Assembly (NCBI GenBank): GCA_963693285.1
Contig: OY848919.1
Span: forward strand, 3,973,827-4,037,826
DNA length: 64,000 nucleotides
Reading direction: 5' to 3'
Source of the DNA: Xestospongia muta
Taxonomy: Eukaryota > Porifera > Demospongiae > Haplosclerida > Petrosiidae
The position numbers and the translations under genes are program-made. The notes under the pieces are model-generated. The model ran no database searches. It had not been told where the DNA came from and worked only from the letters and a program-made list of their open reading frames with translations. Every line of letters begins with the position of its first letter. Positions within the stretch are counted from its first letter, which is position 1. Positions 53,801-64,000 of this stretch are shown here, piece by piece.

Positions 53801-56800
53801 TGGGATAACAAAGATGCGAGTGTGGTCTGTAAACAATTAGGATTCTCACAGTATGGTATGTGATTCTGTATCTATAGTTTAGTTAGTATTAGACATGTAC
53901 TAGCACTGCCTATTTAAAAATGGCACGATTTTCTTTCTTTTTTCTTATTGTGTTTGGAATTACTCCAGAACTATAAATTATAATGCATTTAAACATTATT
54001 TTTATGTAACAACTAGTGATTTTACATCAGGTATCCATTTTTGAAGTCTTACTGTAAGTGCTTTGACAAATAATAGGAGTGATTTTACAGAGCTTAGAGT
54101 CGCCCTCTTCTAGAGATTAGAGACACCATTTTCTTTGCTTTTAATTAATTATGGTAATAATATTCACAAAAAACGGGGGACATGAAAATAAATAGAGGTC
54201 AGTAAAGTAGTATTTTATTCTACTTTTAGTCCTTTTTTAAGTAGTTTTTTTAGTAACCATTATTCCTGCTATCGCTATTACTACAAATGCCTTTGATATT
54301 GTGGCTACTATGAATGGATGTTTATATTGCCGTTCATACTTTGAGCTTGTTAGAAATTTTTTTAATTTCATCCCTAGATCCTGATTTTAAAAATGTTTGC
54401 TTACATGGCCTTTTTTGCTGTTGCTATACCCTATTTATCAATTTTCTAACTTTAGGCTCCCTTGCAATTCAATCAATCTATTTTAATACTTACAATGATC
54501 CTACATATTTCATTGGCCTAACCTGTAATGGATCTGAGGATCACTTGTTTAACTGTGCTATCAATACCAGTGCTCCAGCCTGTTCTTCTACTGGGAATGA
54601 TGCTAATGTCATATGTCCTGGTTAGTAATAACTATATCTATATATATGTACATTATATATTAAATTTAGTTCATCGTTCTACATATTCTAACTGTACTGA
54701 TGGACAAGTCAGACTGTTTGGAGGCTCCACAGATTATGAAGGCACTGTAGAGATTTGTATCAACAATGCTTGGGGTACTATTATTCATGGATGGGGATAC
54801 GAAGAAGCTCAGACTGTTTGTAATGCTTTGGGATATACTACCCCAGGTATGAAAGCAGAAGTGTAGAAAAGCATGAAAATCAAATTTATTTAATTATAAT
54901 AGGTGCTCAAAGGTTTTATAATGCTTACTTTGGTGAAGGAACTGGTCCAATTCTTCTCTATTATGTGTATTGTTCAACTCCAAGATTTTCACTATTAAAC
55001 TGCAATCTTAATATTTATAATAATTATAATAAATATTATTATTCTCTTAATCATGGTAAAGATGTTGGAGTAAGATGTCAACGTGAGTTAAAAGATATTT
55101 TAAATATAGTAAATACTATATTATTTATTTTAGCATTTTGTCAACATGGTGATATCAGATTAGTAGGTAGTACTAATCCACTGATAGGACGAGTTGAAGT
55201 ATGTGTCAATAACACATGGGGTACTATATGTGATGATTACTGGGATAACAATGATGCCAGTGTAGTATGTAGACAACTTGGATTTCCAGAAGAAGGTTAG
55301 TATTTTATATTTAAAAAAATATTTTGATTTTGGTATTAGGTGCACTTGCTCGTACTGGTTCATATACTGAGAGTGTTAAATCATTTCATATCATTGATCT
55401 GAACTGTAATGGAAATGAAGATAATATATTTAATTGTTCTTATAACAACATTCAACAACATAGTTGTTATTATTATGAAGATGCTTATGTTCAATGCCCA
55501 GGTTGTTAAATATATCATGGTTACTATGATTTTTGTCTTTTGTAGCTCCAGACACAACAGATAATTGTACAAATGGTGAAATTGAATTGATGGGTGGAGA
55601 TACAGAGTATGAGGGTAGAGTTGAAGTGTGTTATGATGGTATCTGGGGATCTCTGTGTCCTAGTTCATGGGACAGTAATGATGCTAAAGTTGTGTGTAGA
55701 CAATTGGGGCTCATAACTATTGGTTAGTATATGTTGGTAACATTATTTGTGTTTCTACATTTTTGAAAAAATCTTTTCAGGAGCAATTCCTGCAACAGCT
55801 TTTGGAAAGGGTGTTGGTCCAGTACACTTTTCAAATTTTGTTTGTTCTGGTAGTGAGAAAAACTTACTAGATTGTACGCATTACACTTATTCATCATGTT
55901 ATTATTCATATCATGCTGGTGTTAAATGTGAAGGTAATTATAGCAGAATTTAAAACAATTTACTCTCCACTTGTTTAGCTCCCTGTACACATGGAGATGT
56001 TCGTTTAAAAGGTGACAGAAGGTACAATGATTTTGGCCGAGTTGAGGTTTGTATTAATGGTACATGGGGTACTATTTGTGATGACTACTGGGATAATACC
56101 GATGCCAGTGTGGTCTGTAGACAACTAGGATTTTCACCTTATGGTATTTTGTTACTATATAATTTCTCTTACATGACCTATACACTATTACTACATTTTA
56201 GGTGCAATTGCAAAGACATCATTTTATACAGAGTCTATACTTGCACACACTATGTTTAATATGAGTTGTACTGGAGATGAAGCTACATTGTTTGATTGTC
56301 TGTATAGTGAAGCAGTTAGTGTTGGATCAAACTGTTATAGCAATGAGGATGCTGGTGGTATTTGTCAAGGTTATTAATAGTATCTATATTTTTAAACAAT
56401 ATTCATTTATTCCCAATTACAGACTTCAATGTCACCCACTCAAATTGTACTGACTATGATGTTCAACTAGTAGATGGACCCAGTCTTAATGAAGGAAGAC
56501 TCCTAATATGTATCAATGGAGTCTGGGGAACACTTTGTAATAGTGGCATTGACTATAATGATGCTGGAGTGATATGTCTTGAACTGGGATATCAAAGAGG
56601 TCTTGATTAATTTTTGTTTGTATGTTATCATTTTCTAAATTGCTTTTAGGAGGCACAGTTTATACTGGTCAGTTTCCTAATGCTGCTAATGATGTACTAC
56701 TGGTTACTGGTATTACATGTTCTAACACTGCTACTACTCTGTCTGAATGTACTTTTAGTCACTTTACTAAAACCTATTCTTGTGATGCTAAACGTATAGC

Positions 56801-59800
56801 TGCAATCAAATGTCATAGTAAGTTTAGTTTATCAGTGATGAGCACTGCTATGTTATGTATATATTATATATTTTACATAGATTGTACAGATAGAGACATT
56901 CAAATCATTCCTTATAACAGTTACAACAAACAGATGGGTCGCATTGAAGCATGTGTTAATGGAACATGGGGTACTGTTTGTAGTGACTTCTTTGATGACA
57001 ATGATGCCAAAGTTGCATGTAGACAACTGGGGTATTCTCACTTAGGTATGTTAAAAGTAATACATTATTAACCAATATCTAATGTTTTAACAGGTTCTGT
57101 GTCAATGGGTAATATCATGAGAGAATTTGTTCTTCCACATCACTTTATTGATGTTAATTGTACTGGAAATGAATTAAGACTCTCTGATTGTCCCCATAAT
57201 GGACTGACTCACTACTCATGTCGTTCATGGCATGATGCAGCAATAGCTTGTTTTAATGGTAATGTTATACTGTCTTTGTTAAATTTATATGATGTATTAC
57301 AGACTATGAAGTTGATTATGCTAATTGTACTAATGGTGAAATGAGACTGTCTGGTGGATCATCTTCAATGACTGGACGAGCAGAGATATGTTATAATAAC
57401 GTGTGGTTTGGAATATGTGCTGATGATTACAACAGCTACTATAAACAAAGTACCATTTGTGAAGCTCTAGGATACTCATATCAAGGTAATAATTTTACAA
57501 GTAAATAACTATCTTAATACAATAAACTACAATAAACTAAACATTATTTGTAAAGCATTATGATATTCATATAAAATCAAAAAATCAAACAATTGCATTA
57601 ATTTCTATGCAACTATTATAGATGCTATTGGATATTCCAGTTCATTTTTGGACTTACTTACTCTACCATTGTTACCATATGAGTTCTCATGTAGTGGTAC
57701 TGAACAGTCTCTTTTAGATTGTTATAAGGAACTTATTAACTGCTACAGTGTTTATATAAATAATTATCATGATTATCAAGGGATTACATGTCGAGGTAAT
57801 AAAAATCTTTGAGTAAAAATGCTTTTAAAACAAAAATGTGATTTATTCTTTTAGTCAAATGTAAACATGGTGATGTACGTCTTGCTGGTACAAGTTATAG
57901 TACAATAGGTAGAGTAGAAGTGTGTCTTAATGGAACTTGGGGTACTATCTGTAGTAACAGTTTTGATGATAAAGATTCCAGTGTTGTATGTAGACAGTTA
58001 GGATACTCTCCTTATGGTTAGTTTTGTGAAGATGACTTTTTACATGTAATAAACTAATAGGAGCTATTCCTTTACTTGGATCATTTTTACATTTGTAGGT
58101 GCAATTACACTGAATAATAATTGCTACTACTATTACTACTGCTACTACTATAGCTATTATCGTCCCACATATATATATGATTTGAATTGTGCTGGTGTGG
58201 AAAATAACATATGGGACTGTCCATACAATAATAGCAATAATAATAACTATTGCAGCTACTACCAAGATGCAGCAGTTGTATGTCAATGTAAGTATACTTA
58301 TAACACTATCTAACTATTACGTATTTATTTCACTAGATACCAATTATACTGTGGACACTTCTTGTAATAATGGTGAGGTACGTTTGGTTGGTGGTATCAA
58401 TGAATTAGAAGGTAGAGTGGAGATATGTTATAATAAGATCTGGGGATCTGTATGTCACAATGCATGGAGTGCTACTGACGCTAATGTTTTATGTAAGCAA
58501 CTCGGATATCAACCAACAGGTACATTATAAAATGATGCAATTTTTAATTAATCTATGTTGTTTTATGTCAAAGGAGCATCAGCAATACGTAACAGTTACT
58601 TTGGTTTTAGTCAGGCACCTCACATTCTTTCTGATGTTACATGTCGTTCATCTGAGAATTACAACTCTCTCTTGCAATGTCCTTATAAGGTTACAGATGC
58701 TGCTATTTACTGTGGTGATGGTGCAGTTGCTAGTGTAATTTGCGTTGGTAATGCATTTGCTTTATATACCTCATTTATTTACTGTCATGTATTTATTTAT
58801 AGGAGGTTGTACTGATGGTATAGTGAGGCTTAGTGCTTCTTCTTTAAAATATGTTGGCCGTGTTGAAATTTGTATAGAGACAATATGGACTTCTCTTTGT
58901 GATGAGAGTTGGGATTTTAGAGATGCTCAAGTAGTCTGTAGAGAATTAGGATACTCTCCTTATGGTGCTGTTCCAACATATAACTGCTATACTGAAGGTC
59001 AACTTTCATTTGGAATCACTGATATCAATTGTAATGGTTCTGAAGAACATCTAATTAATTGCTCACATAGCAAAGCATTGTTGCACAATTGTAACTCTCA
59101 TGATGATGCTGGAGTTGTGTGTCAAGGTATATTACTTCTTGAAGTGCAGTTATCATGATATACACATTTAATCTAGTGTTTGCTGAACAAGCTAACTGTA
59201 CTAATGGTGAAGTCAGACTTGTTGATGGTGTTGGTCCTCATGAAGGAAGAGTTGAAGTCTGTGTCAATGAAGTCTGGGGGACTATTTGTTCTAACAGCTG
59301 GAGTACTGCTGATGCCAATGTTGTCTGTAGGCAATTGAGATATTTGCCATTAGGTTTGACAATTAAAATTAACAAACAAATACTTATCATTTAGGAGGAA
59401 AGGTCAAAACTAATGCTTACTTTGGAGCTGGAACTGGTCCAGTTCTTTTATCCAATCTTTATTGTACTGGCATTGAATCATCTTTGTTAGAATGTAATCA
59501 ACATTCTTGTGGTGTTACCAGCTGTACACATAGTAATGATGCAGGAGTGATCTGTGAACGTAAATTTTAAAATATCATTGTAAGGTTGTAAGCCATTTTT
59601 ATGTAGCTTCTTGTATTCATGGTGACATCAGACTAGGAGATGATGCAGTATTGAGAGGGAGAGTAGAGGTTTGTATTAATGGTACATGGGGTACAATCTG
59701 TGATCATTATTGGACACAACAAGAAGCTAGTGTAGTCTGTTCTCATCTGGGATATTCACCATATGGTATAGCTTATATTTGCCTGTTTTATGTATAGAAC

Positions 59801-62800
59801 TTAATATTATGTTTAGGTGCAATGGGAACTACAAATTTATTCCTCAACTATGAGTGGCCTATTGGTTTATTTGACCTGAGATGTTCTGGTAATGAGACTA
59901 ACATTTGGGACTGTGAATACAACAAAAGTAATGGAGGACAAAACTGTGGTCAACATAATGATGCTTCTGTATTTTGTATATGTGAGTTCAATATTCTCAT
60001 TATATCTAGAAGTTTGTATTGATGTATGTCATTAGCTAACTCAGCTGATTATAGTAATTGTTCTGATGGTGATATCAGACTTGTAGGAGGTAGCACAGAC
60101 AATGAAGGCAATGTCCAGATATGTTACAATAATGCCTGGGGCTCAGTATGTGATGACTACTGGGGAATAGCTGATTCTAATGTGGTCTGTCGACAGCTTG
60201 GATTTCAACCTTATGGTACTAAATATTTTATACAATTAACATGAGATTATATTTATAACAGGATCTCAGTCCTACTATAATAATTACTTTGGAGTTTCAA
60301 ATAGTCCTCCATATTTATATGGAACATTTTCTTGTATTGGTTCTGAACAGTCATTGTTCACTTGTGCAAGATCTTATAGTAGTTTGTTAAACTGTGGAAA
60401 CAATGAACTAGCTGGTGCCCACTGTGAAGGTAAGATAGCATCATTTAAATTTATTTTAGCTAAAAAATTGTGTGCATCAATCTAACACTAGGTCACTAGC
60501 AATAGTACTTCTAAATCTAACAGATGGCTTTGCTATCACAATAAATAATTAAAAGTATTTTTCCATGATAAACTTTGTTAAGGAATTCTTATTAATGATT
60601 TAGCTTATAAATTATTGGTTAATATTTTTTATAGGTGTCTGTACTGATGGCAAAGTACGTATTAAAGGTAGTATCAATGTACTTCTTGGTAGAGTGGAGG
60701 TATGTGTCAATGGTTCTTGGACTACTGTATGTGACAAGCAATGGGATGATAATGATGCTAGAGTGATCTGTCAACAACTGGGCTACTCTCCTTATGGTAA
60801 CATTCTTTTATAATGGCTATAATTATAATCTTTCAGGAGCATTAGCAGCTTATGGCTCTCTCATTTCTGATAAATATCCTACTCGTGTGTATGGAGTGAA
60901 CTGTACTGGCAGTGAAAATAGTCTTTTCAAATGTCTTATTCACATCACACTTGAAGGTGTATCTTACACTCATTGTGCTAACGATGCTGGTGTAATCTGT
61001 CAAGGTGAGTGAGTGTAATAGACAGTATAAGAACATGTAAGCTATTATGTTGTAGGTGCAAATACTCTATTTGCTAATTGTACTAATGGTGAAGTCAGAT
61101 TAATTGGAGGTTACAATTCTACTCAAGGACGAGTTGAAGTTTGTGTACATGGAACATGGGGTACTGTCTGTGATAATGGGTGGGGAATACAAGACAGCAA
61201 TGTAGTCTGTAAACAGCTTGGATATCAAGCATTTGGTTAGTTGAACAATTTTTCTATATATGTCGTGTATTTACCAGTACTGTGTCAATAGGGTCCACAC
61301 CAAAGTATGGATCACCATATGGTCCAGGTAGCCTCCCTATAATGTTAGCTGATTTGGCATGTACTGGCTCTGAAGAGACTTTGTTAGACTGTAATAGAAA
61401 CACATATGGAGTATTACACTGTCACAGATATGAAATTGCTGGAGTGGAATGCGAAGGTATTTAGTTAAATGAATAATGCTATAATACTATGTTAGTTCAT
61501 TACAGACCTTTGTGATGATGGTCAGGTACGTATTGTGGGAAGTCCATCTCCAACATTAGGTCGAGTAGAGGTGTGTGTTAATCATACATGGGGTACTATT
61601 TGTGATAGTACATGGAATGAAGCAGCTGCATCTGTGATTTGTAAACAACAAGGATATTCTCCTTATGGTAAGTGACTTATTTGACTCATAGTACATCATT
61701 AGAAACTCTAGGAGCAATTGCTGGTAAAAATGGTTTCACTACATCACTTATACCCACTAACATTGACTCTGTTAACTGTATTGGTACTGAAATGTCAATA
61801 TTTGACTGTACAGTAAAGTATGGAGGAGACACTTCAACTTGTGATCCATTGGCTGATGCTGGTGTTATCTGTCAAGGTGACATTTACAGTGCATAGTACT
61901 AATGCTAACTCTACATTCTATCCTCAGATACTGGTGTTTCTTTTTCTGACTGTACTCATGGTAATATAAGGTTGACAGGAAGTAAGACAGTTACTAAAGG
62001 AAGAGTGGAAGTTTGTTTCAATGGAGTTTGGGGCACAATTTGTGGTGACAGCTGGGATACAATAGATGCTAATGTAGTTTGTAACCAATTGGGATATTAT
62101 CCATCAGGTATACACATGAAAGTGCAATATAATGCTAACTTAATTTCTACAGGTGCTAAGGCTCGCTATGGGGCATTCTTTGGTCAAGGATTTGGTCCCA
62201 TATATCTATCTGACCTTCAATGTACAGGATCAGAACAGAGTGTTCTAGAGTGCAATAGAAATGTATATAGTGTAAGAAATTGTGGACATTATAAAGATGT
62301 TGGTGTGGAATGTGATGGTATGTCAGAAATATATTATATATAATTATATATCTTTGCTCTGTTTTTTAAATTAAATAGGATTTTTTCCTGTATACAGTAG
62401 TCGTACAGTTGGTAGTATGTTAGGAGGAGAAACAATCGTTATAACTGGACCAATATTTAAGGAAGACGATGATATTCTCTGTATATTTGGTCAAAATGAG
62501 ACAGAATGTGTTTACCTCTCTCAAGACAAGTGTCTATGTGTTGTACCAGCATCCGATGAAGACTCTATACTTGATTTAGTCATTAAAATAACCCGTGGCA
62601 GTGCAGTGCTTACTGGTGGTACTAAATTTAGATATAGTAAGCTTTATTTCTAATTCTTCAAACCTGCTAAATGTATATTTTGTAATTTTTTGCAATATTA
62701 GTTTTACCCCTGGAACTTGAGCATAAAACAGAGGATGTTCAAATTGAGGGTGATGAAGTTGGTTTTTTGCCTGGAGAAAAACTTAAAATAACATGGAATA

Positions 62801-64000
62801 GTGAAAGACTAACAGAAAATCTTTTGAATAAAAGTGAAATTACTGTTAACATATCCTTGGTAAGTAATTCACCTTACACTATTCTTGTAATGTATAGATA
62901 CTCCCCAACATAACAGATACTTTACAGCACCAAAACTGATCAATGGGAGTCAACAACAAACTTAGCTACAAATATTCCAATTACTAATGAAAGAGCTGAA
63001 GTGACAATTCCTGTATTTGAAGAAATTGACCAAACATCAATCACAATAAGTCAAATTAGTATGTCTCTTAGTACTGTTATTTTGGATCATGATCAAAGAA
63101 AGCTTACACCTGCAATTCTACAAGCTTATAGATTGTATCGGATAATTCGTATAATAAGAAGAGGTAAACTTGGATTACTGATAAGGATAGCAGGAAAAAA
63201 GGGGCTTAAATCAGAGGCAAGAGAAATTGCAAGATCAGCAGCCCTTCGTCTGGCATGTGAAGCTTGGTATAAACGTGACAGAGGTGTTAATAACAGAAGG
63301 CTTCCTCCTTGTCCTTCTAAGAAATCACAAGCTGATATAGACGATAGATATACACGTGAGAATATCATACAAGATATATGGAGGAGAAACGTTTTCAAAA
63401 GGACGAAGGCTAAAAGTTGTTACAGACAGTCAAATGTTGGGTAAGTTATTGTTTAAATTACATGTATACAACACCTTTTTTACAGATCTTATAGTCCCAG
63501 TCAACAGTGTTGTTTTGGTAGTGATGGTAATCTATTAACAGGAACTGATGGTGGTAGTGCTTATAGTGTTTATCCTAACAATTGGAAGTCTCTGTTAGGT
63601 TAGTATAGCACAATACACATTCTACTTTAATTGCATTATCATTATTATTCATAGGCTATCTTATTAATGATGTTATTCCTCATTATTTGTGCTGTGGTGG
63701 AAAATACTTCTCTGATTGTAGCAAGTATTATGATAAAAGACCTAATGACAATGGTGAAGACTACCCTGAACGACCTCCTCCAGGTAATTTACATTTCTCT
63801 GAATTCTTTGATTAGTCACTTTTGTTTGTCTGAATTTTGGTGCATACATGGAACTTACCATGTTTTTTATGGGACACGTGGTACCAGTGCCAACATAGGA
63901 TACCTGGATTATCCATTGAAATGTATTTGCAGAAAACAAATGAATATCTTACTCAAACTGATCAAAATTTTCAATTCTTTGCAGCCTTTCTTTCTATGAT
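43645..64000 (+). CDS. Giant SRCR-TIG-AMOP receptor (gene 2, 3' end outside window)
   Basis: The start ATG at 43645 opens a signal peptide ([15 protein letters not shown], cleavage probably after TAVAQ). Then 32 SRCR domains follow, each from two exons, except number 25. The TIG-like exon is 62379-62636, linker exons 62702-62859 and 62917-63440, AMOP 63486-63598 and 63655-63783. The VWD, EGF and membrane parts seen in gene 1 should follow beyond the window. All SRCR exons after the first two are multiples of three and phase 1 at both ends. The last nine SRCR domains align one for one with gene 1. Introns of 0.4-1.2 kb occur at 43943-45147, 46934-47455, 48311-48724, 49772-50181, 50344-50923, 51776-52338 and 53856-54455; a gene break inside one of them cannot be excluded, but no stop, tail or new signal peptide was seen. 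Confidence 0.88.
44829..44863. repeat. (TA)n microsatellite
   Basis: About 35 bases of alternating T and A in the first large intron of SRCR gene 2. Confidence 0.9.
46943..47186. mobile_element. MITE-like element in an intron of SRCR gene 2
   Basis: About 244 bases with ends TGTGACCTGATTTGTGAA and TACAAATCAGGTCATA, the same termini as 16037-16287. It lies in the intron that splits SRCR 5. The equivalent intron of SRCR 9 (49772-50181), a block-duplicate partner, lacks it. Confidence 0.82.
51396..58016 (+). other. SRCR domains 11-23 (first half) of gene 2
   Basis: Pairs: 11: 51396-51566, 51614-51775; 12: 52339-52512, 52566-52736; 13: 52800-52970, 53023-53190; 14: 53237-53419, 53474-53635; 15: 53694-53855, 54456-54620; 16: 54670-54846, 54903-55082; 17: 55134-55295, 55340-55501; 18: 55546-55722, 55781-55933; 19: 55979-56143, 56202-56369; 20: 56423-56599, 56650-56817; 21: 56881-57045, 57094-57258; 22: 57303-57485, 57622-57795; 23 first half: 57855-58016. 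This is the most diverged part. In domain 16 the usual WGTVC reads WGTII, so one conserved Cys is missing. Domains 13, 20 and 22 also have unusual spacing between the second and third Cys. Confidence 0.85.
58099..62317 (+). other. SRCR domains 23 (second half)-32 of gene 2, matching gene 1
   Basis: Exons: 58099-58287; 24: 58337-58519, 58574-58747; 25: 58803-59126 (one exon); 26: 59177-59353, 59395-59559; 27: 59607-59765, 59817-59981; 28: 60036-60215, 60262-60429; 29: 60635-60796, 60837-61004; 30: 61056-61235, 61292-61456; 31: 61506-61667, 61712-61876; 32: 61928-62107, 62153-62317. Each matches the corresponding exon of gene 1 (1-159 through 3962-4126) in order, often with equal length, including the uncut domain 25 and the distinctive [14 protein letters not shown] second halves. 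Confidence 0.92.
63486..63783 (+). other. AMOP exons of gene 2
   Basis: The first exon carries QQCCFGSDG and the second [13 protein letters not shown] followed by YYDKRPNDN. This matches AMOP. In the motif where gene 1 has NDNCEDYPE, gene 2 has NDNGEDYPE, so a Cys codon (TGT) is replaced by Gly (GGT). Confidence 0.85.

Noticed and set aside
57945..58286. Minus-strand hydrophobic open frame of 113 residues
   Set aside because: Antisense across SRCR 23 exons and their intron; the hydrophobic look comes from repeated TAT, AAT and ACT codons on the other strand.

Overview
The window looks like nuclear DNA from a demosponge, most like Amphimedon. It is AT-rich, genes are dense, and most introns are about 45-120 bp with GT-AG ends. 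Very long SRCR receptors, ANK-ZU5-death proteins and large local gene families fit a sponge. This assignment is an inference from gene content. No RNA gene and no CRISPR array was seen. All exon models were joined by eye using reading frame, splice sites and intron phase.

Layout. (1) 1-7255 (+) is the 3' part of a giant type I membrane receptor with SRCR repeats, a TIG-like domain, AMOP, VWD, two EGF domains, a transmembrane helix and a cytoplasmic tail. (2) 7.8-18.2 kb (-) is a run of six R-SNARE (VAMP/synaptobrevin-like) genes or gene fragments mixed with retroelement remnants; a seventh member lies at 32.2-33.4 kb. (3) 18668-29776 (-) is one gene of about 1,640 codons that joins about 19 ankyrin repeats, a ZU5 domain, a death-like domain, an array of acidic 27-residue exons and a C-terminal vinculin tail. 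(4) 34.25-39.07 kb (+) holds two nearly identical intronless POT/SLC15-like transporters in a tandem duplication. (5) 39.8-42.9 kb holds an adhesion-GPCR fragment, a G-rich inverted-repeat element and a decayed BEL/Pao retrotransposon. (6) 43645-64000 (+) is the 5' part of a second giant receptor, with a signal peptide, 32 SRCR domains, a TIG-like domain and AMOP, running off the window. Its last nine SRCR domains match those of gene 1 one for one, so the two receptors are paralogues.

How the genes may work together. The SRCR receptors are cell-surface adhesion or recognition proteins. The ANK-ZU5-death-vinculin-tail protein would be cytosolic and could connect death-fold signalling to actin. 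The R-SNAREs would act in vesicle fusion and the POT-like proteins in uptake of small peptides or related solutes. No operon-like link is implied. The common theme is local tandem duplication at every scale: exons, exon blocks, genes and a 3 kb segment.

The strongest candidate for something undescribed is the in-frame fusion of ANK-ZU5-death domains to a vinculin tail. The next is the R-SNARE family whose start codon is interrupted by an intron at the same place in several paralogues.
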